Origin: Amoebophrya sp. A120
Lineage: Eukaryota; Sar; Dinophyceae; Syndiniales; Amoebophryaceae
Direction of reading: 5' to 3'
Assembly: GCA_905178155.1 (NCBI GenBank)
Contig: CAJINV010000004.1
Coordinates: forward strand, 5,868,828 to 5,932,827
Length of the DNA stretch: 64,000 bases
In this document: one piece after another, positions 36,201-46,585 of the stretch
How positions within the stretch are numbered: the first letter of the stretch is position 1
How the letters are laid out: every line of letters starts with the position of its first letter
The notes under the pieces: generated by a model
What the model was told of the DNA's origin: nothing
Database searches by the model: none
The model's input: the letters and a program-made list of their open reading frames with translations, nothing else
Translations under genes and position numbers: made by a program

Positions 36201-36793
36201 TGAAGATGTCCTCCACCTCGGCTGCGTAGGAGAGTACTCCGAAAACCAGGTGTACTGCCTTGTAATAGGCGACAAAAATCAGCGGGTGCACCCAATTCCG
36301 CAGCTGGTAGCAATTGTCCCATTCCCAGGTGTAGTGCCCGACGCCGAAGACCCACCGGTGCGCGATCTCCAGGCTTTGCCACTGCTCGTCTGGCGCAAAA
36401 CTCTATGGCGTTCTCAAATGTTACATTCTCAACCGTTACATTGATTTGTGATGCAAGAATGGGAAAAGTGAAAGCGGGGAGGTTGCACCTGTAGCACTGC
36501 AAATTCCGCACCGATTTAGGTGGTGTCTAGCCTTTCGCAAATTTGTCATGCGAAGCAGCTAGATCGTGTGGATGATGATAGTGCTTTTGCATGACAAATT
36601 CATGTAACTACGGTTGAGAACGTAACGTTGGGGAACCCCATAAACTCGTGGCAAGCAGTGCGCCATTCAGGCTACGCCACAGAAAAAGCAGGGAAAAAAG
36701 TTTCAGGCCGCTCATGGTCATGCTGATGTTGCTGCTGTTCTTTGGGATGATATTAGAGGTGAAGACAGTAGTGGTCGTGTGGTTTTTATTCAC
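30287..36793 (-). CDS. PIGB: GPI mannosyltransferase, PIG-B/GPI10 type (GT22), eight introner introns
   Basis: Predicted to add a mannose from dolichol-phosphate-mannose to the GPI anchor precursor in the ER membrane. Coding segments: 36793-36643, 36398-36063, 35830-35555, 35294-35197, 34878-34812, 34658-33023, 32779-32473, 32316-32173, 30352-30287; 3081 nt, 1026 aa. Family marks: FAPDEQWQSLEIAH with the catalytic-loop PDE at residues 53-55, then YTWEWDNCYQLRNWVHPLIF; RPTAAL; HKEHRFLMP with HKE at 599-601; CHEMPLYSYLH from residue 766 followed by FLDCSP, as in PIG-B. Many hydrophobic segments fit a polytopic protein. It is nearly twice the length of human PIG-B because of hydrophilic inserts, one at about residues 320-405. 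Every intron is an introner; no GT-AG intron is needed. The start could also be a later Met (25 or 27). PIG-Z or ALG12 are less likely. Confidence 0.87.
30358..32172. mobile_element. Introner, family A, enlarged by a nested element, in the PIG-B-like gene
   Basis: The right end GACATATTTGCATTTGATA is typical family A; the left end is TGTGGATTGAAAATATGTCT. Duplication GTAGT at 30353-30357 and 32173-32177. About 252 bp belong to the introner; the rest is the insertion at 30380-31937. Removal joins RNVLSYY to IFSLIPDPDG, 66 nt before the stop. Confidence 0.9.
30380..31937. mobile_element. 1558-bp element nested in an introner
   Basis: Ends TATCCGGCTGAAAAAAACTA and its near complement, continuing through CTATCACTATCAC. 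Duplication TCTGG at 30375-30379 and 31938-31942, so it landed inside the ATGTCTGGG end block of a family A introner. The TATC...GATA tips and 5-bp duplication match the introners. No transposase frame is visible. Internal copies of GAAAAACACTATCACAC occur near 30720, 30870, 31060 and 31285, and inverted near 31010 and 31155, which suggests stacked older insertions. Confidence 0.88.
32322..32472. mobile_element. Introner, family B, in the PIG-B-like gene
   Basis: Ends TATGCATAGCAAAAGTA and TTTTGCAATGCATA. Duplication GCCGC at 32317-32321 and 32473-32477. Removal joins KWLRLRG to YTLRRSMFH. Confidence 0.92.
32785..33022. mobile_element. Introner, family E, in the PIG-B-like gene
   Basis: Ends TATGGCGTTCTCAAGTGTTA and GTTGAGAACGCCATA. 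Duplication CCCTC against CCATC, one mismatch. Removal joins TTTADG to GTTTSHADWQ. Confidence 0.9.
34664..34811. mobile_element. Introner, family B, in the PIG-B-like gene
   Basis: Ends TATCCTGTGCAAAAG and CGTTTGCAATGCATA. Duplication AGAGG at 34659-34663 and 34812-34816. Removal joins VVRPTAAL to FWGTYLVV. Confidence 0.92.
34884..35196. mobile_element. Introner, family D, in the PIG-B-like gene
   Basis: Ends TATGGGAGTGTCAGAATTGA and the complementary CCTGACACTTCCATA. Duplication TTCGG against CTCGG, one mismatch. Removal joins YHFQAE to KQVGLAVFLG. Confidence 0.9.
35300..35554. mobile_element. Introner, family A, in the PIG-B-like gene
   Basis: Ends TATCAAATGCGAATATGTCT and ATTTGCAATGCCTA. 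Duplication GGGAG at 35295-35299 and 35555-35559. Removal joins MVLVCS to LLSWFNWFAI. Confidence 0.92.
35836..36062. mobile_element. Introner, family C, in the PIG-B-like gene
   Basis: Ends TATGACAGTGCACAGCCC and CTGCACTCTCATA. The flanking 5-mers GCTTG and ACGTG differ at two positions, the weakest duplication of the set. The frame still closes: MLPADT joins LRMFLPRRW. Confidence 0.85.
36404..36642. mobile_element. Introner, family E, in the PIG-B-like gene
   Basis: Left end TATGGCGTTCTCAAATGTTA; the right end is diverged at its tip (GGGGAACCCCATA). Duplication AACTC at 36399-36403 and 36643-36647. Removal joins LLATS to FAPDEQW, rebuilding the catalytic PDE motif region. Confidence 0.92.
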
Positions 36794-37073
36794 TACTTTG
36801 ACTTTCTAGTCCGGGATAAGCTTTAATATAAGTCTGAAAAGCGAACATCGAGGGGCACTTCAACGACTGTCAAAAAGCTGTTCAGTTTCTTATGTTTGGT
36901 CGTTGAGAAGAACGTCAACGTCTTCGAGACGTCGATAGCGGGCCGTGCCTAGACCACCAACTAAAAAGTGAACACTACTTGCGGAGAACGAGAAGGAGAG
37001 CTTCTGTTGTGCTGTAGGTGTAGCTGCCTATCAAGGGTTCTTTATCGAAGCTTCATCTTGAACCAGATTTATG

Positions 37074-37099
37074 TACAGGTTGTACTAGTTTTCCCCTGC
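37074..37099. repeat. 26-bp dispersed repeat, copy 1 of 3
   Basis: Contains ACAGGTTGTACTAGTTTTCC followed by CCTGC, then GCAAGC as in copy 3. Confidence 0.8.
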
Positions 37100-38112
37100 A
37101 GCAAGCTATCTAAAGCGTGTTGGTGTTCTTCTTGACCACCGCAAGATAGAAATCCTGATCCTCCTGCGCCGCCCGTAGTTCGTCTTTCGATCGTTCCTTC
37201 TTGTCTATGAAAATGCACAAGAACTACACCCCTCTCTACAATTTCGTCGATCATGCAAAATGAAGTTTGATGTATTTGCTGCCTTATGTCGGCACTGTTA
37301 TTTCGATTTGTGTGTGAAATTCATCTGTGCAGCCGAGCCCAGACAGTATCTTCAGCACAATCGGTGCAGAAAGAACTTGTCATGCGCAGGCCGGCGCTTC
37401 ATGTCCTTCATGGCCAGTAGCGATTCAGTCTCATTGTATTGCTGTCCATGCCCTATGTGTACCTAATCAAACGGAAACGACGGGGAGCAGGAGAAGGTGG
37501 CGTGCGCTCGTTTCATACCATCCGCGAGAAATACAGCTGCGCCAGCGGGGGCTGCGGGGTTGATCATGTGGTCTCTTCTCGGTCTACTACTACTGCTAGC
37601 GTAGTTCTTCGCGGAGGTTGTTTTTTTCACGTCCACCAGGCGGGAAGATGAAAACGAGTTAGACTCCTGTTTCCGACTTCTGGGGCCTGTTTCTTGTATC
37701 TGTTTCTGTTCATCTTCTGAAGCAGGATTTCTTTGCACCTGCAACTGCTGGTAGTTTGGCTTGACCTCCTGTTGAACGTGAACGTCGTCATGGTCGACAC
37801 CGACAAGAAATGACCACGACACCGACACGACTGAGCATACGAGCGATAGGCATAGGCCCAGCTGTTCGTTGTCGTATTGGGGGCCACTGACTTCTATCTT
37901 GCCATAAACGAATCGAACAACCACAACTTTTCTTCGCTGCGAAGATGATTCAAGACAACGGCCAAAACGGCAGCTGCACATTGTATAAATAATTGCCTCA
38001 CCACCACAAACAAGTACACGTCCACCACCTCGTCGTGAAGGAGTTCCAGAAATACAAATACACCATTTCCTCAAGTTATCATCCAGACTTTTCAACTAGT
38101 ACATCTTGATCC

Positions 38113-38156
38113 AAATTTATCAACTCATCATACAGGTTGTACTAGTTTTCCCCTGC
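38113..38156. repeat. 44-bp dispersed repeat, copy 2 of 3
   Basis: Shares the 26-bp core with copy 1 and the whole 44 bp, beginning AAATTTATCAACTCATCA, with copy 3. Confidence 0.85.
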
Positions 38157-39370
38157 GACAACCGTGGCAATGTAACGCGAAGGCTGCAGCACACTCCCAT
38201 TTTCGGTGGTGATTCTGTACCTGTTCCTCCTAGTGGCCCACTGCCCCGCCCCTCACGCCTAAAATGCTAAGCCTAAAGGTCGGGAAATCTCAATTCACAC
38301 TTGTGAGTTTTGAAGAAGCAACCTTTGGGACGTCGAAGTGCCACGACGTGCATGGCTGGGCGCGGCGGAATGTTGGCTGTGCGTAGGCTCTTTTTGGAAG
38401 TATTGCTGCAGGAGGAAGGCAGAGAAGGGGGCAGTTGCCGACCAAATCGCGCCCTTGCTCTTCTACGTCTTTACTACGATATAAATACACAAGCGCGGCA
38501 TCTATGCAGAAACTACCCCCAGGCAAGCCCTCTGATATGCTTGGCCGCGCTTTTTGCGTAGCTGCAAGCCTTTTCCCTTCCCCCTGCAGCATGCTTCTTT
38601 GTGGCTTTTTCTTTCTATATCAAAAAGTCTTTTTGGTAGTGTCGGCGTGGGTTTGGAAACAGTGTGGCAGCGTGATTCCTGAGACCTTAGAGGGGTAAGG
38701 CAAAAACCCTCTTGCACAGTCGAGCATAGGCGTAAACTTCAACACCGCAGCAACTCAAGGAAGGGGACAGAAGCTGGGTGAAGAAATTCACACCCGAACC
38801 TTAGGTCTCCTATTTTGGGTCCATTTGTAAAGAAGTAACTAGCTACGTAAAGAGGCCTTCTTTAACGTTAGGAGTCACGCCCTAGCGACGTCATCATCTT
38901 TGCCCTTCTTTTTTTTTATATTTAATCCCGCCAAAAAAAGAACATGTGAGCTAGTAACAGATAGAGAACGTCGTTGAGTCTGTTGGGGCATCAGGCGTAG
39001 TGGACATCTAAGCTACCTACTCCACTACCCCATCCTTTGCCCCAACTGTGGAATCTGTTTGGTTTTGTGTGTTGCTTTAGCCAATCGAACAACGAGCGCT
39101 AACGCTGTAAAACCGCGATACGCAAACAGATACCGAAATCGAGACTCTCTATCCTGCTCAGCTAGCCCTCCCCATAAAATATCTAGAGCTGCTGGCTCAC
39201 GTACAACGATAGATCGTGTTTTAACAAAGGTGACATCTCGTCGACGTCGTCCACCATCTCCACCCAGAAAACCGAAAAATGCTGCGCCACTGCAGAAGGT
39301 GGAGGCACGATCATGGTTCAAAATCATTTTAAGTACTTCTCAAGTGCTGGCACCGTTTCAAAATCATTTT

Positions 39371-39414
39371 AAATTTATCAACTCATCATACAGGTTGTAC
39401 TAGTTTTCCCCTGC
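39371..39414. repeat. 44-bp dispersed repeat, copy 3 of 3
   Basis: Identical to 38113-38156 over 44 bp, at a distance of 1258 bp. Confidence 0.85.
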
Positions 39415-39892
39415 TGCAGCAAGCACGCAAGACTTTTTCATCAACCACGCGTAGCTGCCTACTCTCACAACAGAAAAACGAAACTGCGTGCGCTTATTTT
39501 CTGTTTTCTTCCGATGTTTGTTCATTGTAAGGACGGCGGTCATGATGAGTACCAAATCAATCCTTGCACCATAAACATAATATCGTCTATCACAAATATG
39601 TTCTACTTGTGCATGATAAGATGATAGAAGGGAACAATTTCACAGAGATCTTCCTCTATATCGTACATTCTGAATAATTTATAAACAACTCCTCCACGAC
39701 GACCACGACCTCCAACACCACGCCTGAGCGAGCAGGACGTGACGACCCCACCGATATTACCGAAGAAAATGAAGTGAAAAGAAAAACTAGATACTTGTAC
39801 ATTCGTTGTCGCTCTTGTACTAGTGCGTTTAGTTTTAGAATGGAATCACAATCATTCATTCTCGTCAAGATCAACTTGTATCAAATTTTTGT

Positions 39893-42800
39893 TCAATAAA
39901 ACGCCGAGGCAAGGTAGACCACAAAACCAAGCAACATCCCAATCGTCCAAGCATGAATCGATGGAGCACGACCACGCCCCGTCGCTGCCGAGGTTTCCGC
40001 CACTGCTTGACTGACGGCGGCGCCACCGGAACTGTCTACCTGCTGTCTGCACACTTGTTCCCGGAGCGACCAGCGGCAGAGCTCGAAAGCGTGGTATTGT
40101 GAGGAAAAATCCCCCCTCCCCATATTGCAAGCGCATCCGTCTGACAATTTGTGATGCAGATTTGTGGCCACAAATCCTGTCTGTGTTGCAAGAAGGCAAA
40201 GCCAGAGAGTCCGCCGCGCTATGCAGGCGGTTTGTGATGCTGTTGAGCTTACAGCATAGACGTTTGTCATGCTAGTCGCCTACGTCAAAACCTCTCGACT
40301 CAGGCTTAGCATATGTCTGCAGTCCTCTCCAGCAAGACAGACCTGGTTTGTGTACGCAAATCCAGCATTAGAAACTTCGTTTCGATATGGGGAGGGGGGA
40401 TTTTTCCCGTTGGTACGTGGCCCTGCAGGGTCACGTGGATGAAGGGGTTGAACGGCTTCAAAATCGCCAGAATGTGCTCGGTATGCATTGCAAAAGTATC
40501 GCACTAGTATAAATCGCATGACAAATTAGCTGAGCATGAGAAACGGAATTCGTCATGCTGATTTGCCTTGGGATGGCGATTTGTAATGCATGACTGCGAT
40601 TACTACAATTACGATACTTTTGCACTTGATACTCGGCGCGACTGCAAACGTAGGGCTTCAGCAGGTCCGTCAGCGAACTCGTCGAGCTCATGAACTGCCC
40701 GATGTAGTTGGTCATGCGCTTTTCGAACACGTCGTCATAGTCGCGGCAGGCCTCGCAAACCCTCCCCCCGTGGTCGTAGTGCACCCAAGTGTTCGCCGGG
40801 ATGACGGTCAACGGGCAGTGCGCGGGGCACAGGTGCTGCGATACCTCCGTTGCGTTTAAACCCGGGAGTTCGCTGTTCTGGATGCACTGGTTTCCCTGAT
40901 TATTCGGCGACACCGTGGACGCGAGAGTCGCCGTAGTGCCCGTGTCCGGTAGTGCGCTGCAGAGCATGCGATCCGCTCCTATCAAATGCAAAAATTTCTG
41001 GGTCTGGAAACTTGTGATGCTAAAAGTGAATGGTAGACGGACTGCAGTACGCAGCTATGCATGACAAATTTTTTTGCTCCCATGTCTTACGTATTCCGCA
41101 TGAGAAACTGCGTTTTTCCATGACAGTTAAGAGGGCCTTTTCGTGCCTATGCAAAACAGATTCTCAAGTCATGCGAGACAAGCATGACAAACTTGCATTC
41201 TTCCAGACCCAGACACTTTTACAATTGATAGCTCCCAGCTTCTGACAACTCGCGGAGTTCGGGTGCTCCAGGCAGGAGCAGTGGCTTGGGCACCCCGTTG
41301 CGGTCGTCACGGAGTCGATCCTTTTGCATATGCATCGCAAAACAAGTTGTACCACTCCCAGATGCTTACACTTACTCGTAGGGATAATGGCAGTCGTCCT
41401 CTTGCACGACGCGCATGACAAATGTGCTTTTCAATCTGAAGCTGAAGATTCTGCCTCCTTTGCATCACAAACTCCGTTCTGCACTCTGAAGACATGTTGT
41501 GCGAGGACGATGCAAACACCAGTTCTAGATGTTGTACGGTTACAACTTTTTTATCAGCATATTGCAGCAGTGGCTGCAGCTGCGGCAAAATCTTCGATTC
41601 TCGACTGTCGTCTGCCACACCATGTCCTTGCTGAACCACGTCGCTGTGTCCGCACAGTACTCGAAGGGGAGACAGTCGGCGTGACCGCTGCACTGGTTCT
41701 GCTTGTCGGGTAAGGCGGTTTTGTAGGTGCTGGGCGTCGCGGCGCACACCGCCGTGCTGGTTTCCTTGTCCGGCACGCGGACCGGAAAGTGTTCGTTTTT
41801 CGCGCCCGCGTACGTGTGCCGGCCGGACCGGAGGCAGCTCCACAGGGATTTTTGCTCCTTGCCGATGGCGCAGTAGTGGGAACAGAGTTTGGCTTCTTCT
41901 TCCTCGTAAAAAGCGGCCGCAAACGTATCGATCGCTGCGTTTCGAGTGGCCAGGTCGCTGAGATAGGAAGAATGGGACGGCAAAATGCTGTCGGGACACC
42001 AGCCCCGGTAGGCGAGCACGGAGCAGTCGTCCGTGATGTTCAACGAGGCACAGGTTTCGCAGGGCACGTACTGCTGCCACAGCCGCTCCGTGTGCGAGCA
42101 CTGCTTGCAGGCGCTTTGCATTTCGCTGACCAGCGTTTGCTTCGGGCGGATCTCCAGTCTCCCGCCGTAGGTGGAGAAATCCGTCGGACTGGCCGACTGA
42201 CCCGCGAACAAATCGCCGTCATTGGCCAGAGTCCAGGCCGGTTTCTTCACGTAGTACCCCTTCGTTTCCGGCACGGCTTTTTCGCAGAACTTCTCGCAAT
42301 ACTTATCCTGAGTAAAAACGTACCCACACCAGAGTCAGGATGAGGATTTTGCAACACAAGCCTAGGAATTTTGTGAGTCACGCATGACAAGTTGCACTAT
42401 GCAGTGTAGTGCAGGTTAGCAAGTGCAGCCGCGTCACAAATTCATCTGCTCATCCTGTTCACAGCATCACAAATTCCAAAACACGATTGGAAATGGCTCT
42501 CATGGGGATGCGCATTACAAGTCTTCCTGTCTTTGCAAATCTGCATTACAACTGTGGTGTGGGTACGTTTTTGCACAGGATAGTACTGCCGAGACTTTTC
42601 CCGGTACGCCGGCAGCCAGGTACGGTCGTCCAGCGAGAAGGCACAGGTTCCGTGCCCCAGGCTCGGCTGGCGCGGGTAGTACTGCCACAGCGCAAAGCAC
42701 ATTTCGTCGTTGGATCCGTCCCCGTACGACATGGTGTAGTGGCGCTTGGAAAAGTCCCACGTGCACCGTACGTAGGTACCGTGCTTGCCCCGCTCGATCT

Positions 42801-45323
42801 TCAGCTCCGACTCCACGAGTATGGGATTCTCAAACGTTACATTCTCAACTGTTGCATGAATTTGTCATGCAAAATGACCATGAGCCACCAGACGATCGAG
42901 CTGCTTCGCATGACAAGTTCTCGAATGGCGAAACAGCGTCTAAATCTGTACCAAATCTGTCATGCAAGACGCGCAAGCTCCCTCCTTTCGTTTTTGCCAT
43001 TCTTGCATGACAAATTCATGTAACGCTTGAGAATGTAACGTTTGAGAACGCCATAACGAGCTTTTGATGGTTGTAATCGTACAGGTACTGTGGCTATCCA
43101 ATGCAAATATGTCTGGGTCGTCTGGAGACTTGTGATGCAAGAAAGGGTATAATGAGCACACTGCAATGGTGGGCTGGCAAGCATGACAAGTTTTTCCGTG
43201 GTTCTGAGTTGCGTGCTCCGCATGAGAAACTGCGTTTTTGCATGACAGGCAAGAGGAGCGTTTCGCTGCCACGCAAATCGGAGTTTAGGGTCATGCCAGA
43301 CCAGCATGACAAATCTCGCAATCTTCCAGACCCAGACATATAATTTGCAATGCATAGGGGCCCCGGCTGCAGGGCCGCAGTGAAGGAGCTGTTCGTGCTG
43401 GAGGATACAACCTCCGAGAAAACCGAGCGCTCCAGCTGGATCAGTCCCGCTTCGGACCGTTGCGTATCGAAGTGACCGTGGTAGCCGAGCTGCAGCACGG
43501 TCAGCTCTTTCGCCTCCAGCATGTCTTCGATGCAGGTAGCCGGGCAATAGTGGGTGAAGTGGTAATTCGGATGGAGTTTGGAATTGCCCAAGCCCTGTGA
43601 TGTGCGAAAAATTTTTCGAAGTATGATATTGCTTCATAAAGAACATCTACATCTGTTGTGCAGCACTGCACACTGCAGATCAGGACTCGATGTATTTTCT
43701 ACGAAATTAATAGTGATCCACATCCAACAAGTTCATCTTGATCTTGTCCTCGGCAAACATTTTTACCTGGTAAAACAGGTCGCCGAAGAGCCAGATATCG
43801 GATTCGTACTTCGGCCTCAGTCCGCTGGCGAGTGTCAATGCGGTGAAGGTGAAGCCGGACGCGTCTTTCTGGTTCGGGACCAGATTTGGATTGTAGTAGT
43901 GCATGTTGAGGGCGATCACCTCCTCCCGCTCCCCCAATTTGAAGGCCACGTCGTTCGGAAAGGTGATCCCGTTTCCCCCCACCGCCCAGGCAAGAATCAA
44001 TCGGTCGCAGGTTTCCACCATGAGGACGTCGTACACCGTCGCGGGCAGGGTGTCGTGGGTCAAAGTCGGACACGAATAGAGCACGATATCAAATGTAAAA
44101 ATGTCTGGGCCTGGAAAAGTGCAAGATTTGTGATGCAGGTTTTCCATGACCCATGAGGTCTGGAATGCGAGACCCAGCATGACAGATTTTTTGAGGTCTC
44201 TAGCGTGCCTTTCCTGCATGAGAAACTCCCTCTCAACTTGGTCAAAAGCGGACAGCTTTTGGTACTCACGCAACACAGATTTTTGCATCGTTCAGATTTA
44301 GCATCACAAGTTCCAATCTTCCAGACTCAGACATTTTTACAATTGATACACGATGTGGTGAAGCAACGCCTGGTTGTCGATGAGCGGCTCGATCTTGGTG
44401 ATCCACCGAGGCGAGGGCTTGGGGCCCTCGGTCGCCGGGTTGTAGTCCGTGAAAATCTGCTTCGTGGACAGAAACGCCGTGACGTACTGGTTTTGCACCG
44501 ACACGGATTTTACCAAGTGCTCCGTTTTGATTTCCGCCTTTGCCGTGACGTCCACCCCGTGGTGCGCCCGCACTGGGTAGTCGATGGTATTGCTGTAAAC
44601 GGGCACGGCGGACCGAGTCCAAAAGTCGCACATGGTAGATCCGCGCTGGTTGGAGCTGTGCATGCTGTGTCGGGAGGAAGTAGTACTACTAGAAGAAGTT
44701 CCGGTCGTGCTATCTGTATCCGACGCCGTCCCGTAAGCCCATAGACAGAAGTTAGCCTCGTAGGGGTTTAATTTCATGTCGAAGAAGTCGCAGGTGTCTA
44801 ATCTTCGCTTCACCACGATCTCTAACTTGCTCGTGTCCTCCGTTTGCGAGACGATCACGTAGTCCTGCTGCTTGTCCTCGAAGGGCCGCCCGTAGTCGTC
44901 GCTGTACCGGTCCGAGGCCACCCAACTGGTTTGCCCACTCGGCTTTGTCAACATCAGAAAGTCCGCGCCCCGCATGCCGCCGGACAGCCCGATGCCCAAA
45001 CCCAGCCATTTGTTCACGAGCAGATTCGGCTTTTGCACCAACAACGTGAACTGGAACTCCGGTGGACTTGTGGGTGGCGAAGTGGGGTTCATTTTGTTGA
45101 ACAAAAGAAAATATTCCAGGTCCGCCGATAGCTGGACGCAGCCGGTTTTTCCGCGGGTGGTCTTCAAGTTGTCGCATGGGTCGGTGGTGGGGGGCACGAC
45201 GGCGAAAACAGAGGTTGATCCTGTTTGAAGTTCGGGGTTATAGAGGAACGCCAGAAGCAACGTCTTCAGGAGGCCGGAGCGAGGCAAATGGAGGAACGGG
45301 GGTAGAAGTTTCAGCCGCGTCAT
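39893..45323 (-). CDS. DOMON plus copper type II monooxygenase (DBH/MOXD-like), Cys-rich, membrane-anchored, 1089 aa
   Basis: Likely an ascorbate-dependent copper hydroxylase facing the secretory lumen or cell surface; the substrate is unknown. Coding segments: 45323-44349, 44081-43722, 43594-43357, 43089-43056, 42814-42583, 42298-41562, 41323-41231, 40974-40632, 40476-40416, 40089-39893; 3270 nt. The one ordinary intron is 43595-43721 (GTGGAT...CACAG). In order: hydrophobic N-terminus; DOMON-like domain at about 60-210; monooxygenase N-domain with HH at 322-323 and H386 (copper A); C-domain with HGH at 484-486 and M574 (copper B), all expected metal ligands present; then about 400 residues rich in CxxC and similar pairs; and a hydrophobic tail in the last 20 residues (MLLGFVVYLASAFY). 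The Cys-rich extension is not part of animal DBH. Eight introners cut it. Confidence 0.87.
40095..40415. mobile_element. Introner, family K, in the monooxygenase gene
   Basis: Ends share GAAAAATCCCCCCTCCCCATAT-type blocks in inverted orientation, left TATTGTGAGG and right CCGTTGGTA. Duplication CGTGG at 40090-40094 and 40416-40420. Without removal the frame stops; with it TLQGH joins AFELCRWS. Confidence 0.9.
40482..40631. mobile_element. Introner, family B, in the monooxygenase gene
   Basis: Ends TATGCATTGCAAAAG and CTTTTGCACTTGATA. Duplication CTCGG at 40477-40481 and 40632-40636. Removal joins VCSRAE to HILAILKPF. Confidence 0.92.
40980..41230. mobile_element. Introner, family A, in the monooxygenase gene
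   Basis: Ends TATCAAATGCAAAAATTTCT and ACTTTTACAATTGATA. Duplication GCTCC at 40975-40979 and 41231-41235. Removal joins CQKLGA to DRMLCSAL. Confidence 0.92.
41329..41561. mobile_element. Introner, family J, in the monooxygenase gene
   Basis: Weakly matching ends TATGCATCGCAAAACAAGTT and AACTTTTTTATCAGCATA. Duplication TTGCA at 41324-41328 and 41562-41566. Removal joins SCSHCC to KRIDSVTT. Confidence 0.85.
42304..42582. mobile_element. Introner, family I, in the monooxygenase gene
   Basis: Ends TATCCTGAGTAAAAACGTAC and its complement share CGTACCCACACCA; the first bases resemble family B. Duplication ATACT against GTACT, one mismatch. Removal joins REKSRQY to CEKFCEKA. Confidence 0.88.
42820..43055. 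mobile_element. Introner, family E, in the monooxygenase gene
   Basis: Ends TATGGGATTCTCAAACGTTA and GTTTGAGAACGCCATA. Duplication ACGAG at 42815-42819 and 43056-43060. It leaves a 34-nt exon on one side; removal gives HQKLVESELKI. Confidence 0.92.
43095..43356. mobile_element. Introner, family A, in the monooxygenase gene
   Basis: Ends TATCCAATGCAAATATGTCT and AATTTGCAATGCATA. Duplication GTGGC against GGGGC, one mismatch. Removal joins AALQPGP to QYLYDYNHQ. Confidence 0.9.
44087..44348. mobile_element. Introner, family A, in the monooxygenase gene
   Basis: Ends TATCAAATGTAAAAATGTCT and ATTTTTACAATTGATA. Duplication CACGA at 44082-44086 and 44349-44353. Removal joins LLHHIV to LYSCPT, immediately after the copper-A His pair. 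Confidence 0.92.
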
Positions 45324-46585
45324 TTTTGTTTTTCACGGAGCGTTGGGGTCGGAACGAAGAGGACTTGGTTACGCTTTGCCCTTATATTTATTGAGTTGGT
45401 CAACGTCAATATGGTTAAGCTTATTTTTTTGACCAGTGGCAAGGATAAACAGTAACAAATTGAGCTTGTGTCATCCTAAAAAACCGTCACTTCTTTTTAC
45501 AGCATGGCAAAGAGAAAGACATTACTAGTACAGCTCGTATGTAGCAGTTCCAGGGCGTTCCTAGTACGGTACAAGCGGCTTACTTCGGAAAACTAAAGCG
45601 AAGTACAGACTATGCGTTTGCGTTCACCTTTTATTTCCTTATCCTTGACCTTGTCCTTTCTTCGTTTTGGTTTTCTAGATGACAGAGCGGGTACAGATAA
45701 CGGGCGAGTGGGTGGGGCACAACGAGTACTGCACTGTTCTCATCAGGGACCCATACTCATAAACTGCAACTGGGCGTTATTTGGCGTTTTTCTATCAGAG
45801 CGATACGACCTACCCGCGAGAGAAAGACCTGTTCGCTATGTAACGCCTCCTGAGAGAAATGTTGAGAAAAAAAGAACCGACCTTGACCGAAAGTTGACGA
45901 TCGGTGAGGCTGTCTCACGCGTCAATACAAGAAATCGCATTTCTTCTTGACCCCTGTGGCAGTTGTGTGGGTAATATGTAGATGGCGGTCTGGTGCTAAG
46001 ACTGCACGACAACACGGGCGAAAAAAACCACCGACATCGATATCGACTGTGCCCCGTCTTTGTGGACGACACTTCTGTAAATTCTGGTTTGCCGGCGAGC
46101 TAGTCCTGCTCCCCCCGAACACAGTTACTATACTTCGGCGCCACGTCTCGCTGAGCCGCGGACGACTTTGCTCCTTGGAGAGGTGCACCGCTTGAGATGA
46201 CTCGCGAAGCCAACATGAAAAATTTACGAGAGGCTGGAGTATTTTCTTCCACATGCAGCGTTCAATCCGTATGATCTAATCCAAATATGGTACAGTGTAA
46301 ATTGCGCAGAGGCATTTGTCAATTAGCCAGTCTTATGGTACAAGTTTTTAGTGTCAGACAGTTGGATAGAAGTTAGTAGTCAAGTAAAGTTGTTCAGTCG
46401 AAAAATTTGTAGCCTGAAATTGTATATCTGTTTCTGTTTGCGATTAAGTGGTAGTAAAAAAATAGGTCAACACGAATAAATTCAATCATTCCACCACGAC
46501 GCTTACTTAGTTAGTGGAACGAAAGTATTGGGATGAAAAGCATTTCGCACATTGAAAACGAAGGTAACCTGACCTTCCTCCCCTC
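45324..46585. other. Intergenic spacer, no gene identified
   Basis: About 1.3 kb holding the upstream region of the monooxygenase gene and the 3' flank of the 46586 gene. Only short frames; no repeat or introner ends seen. Confidence 0.5.

Larger units (their letters stand above)
36794..39892. other. Intergenic spacer, no firm gene
   Basis: About 3.1 kb between the PIG-B-like start and the stop of the monooxygenase gene. It holds a three-copy 26-bp repeat. One minus-strand frame of about 210 residues (37463-38095) has a hydrophobic segment but lacks an ATG near its start, so I do not call it a gene. Confidence 0.4.

Noticed and set aside
37463-38095. 210-residue minus-strand frame with a hydrophobic segment
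   Set aside because: There is no ATG near its start, no clear splice sites, no family features, and it lies among dispersed repeats. Possible but not supported.
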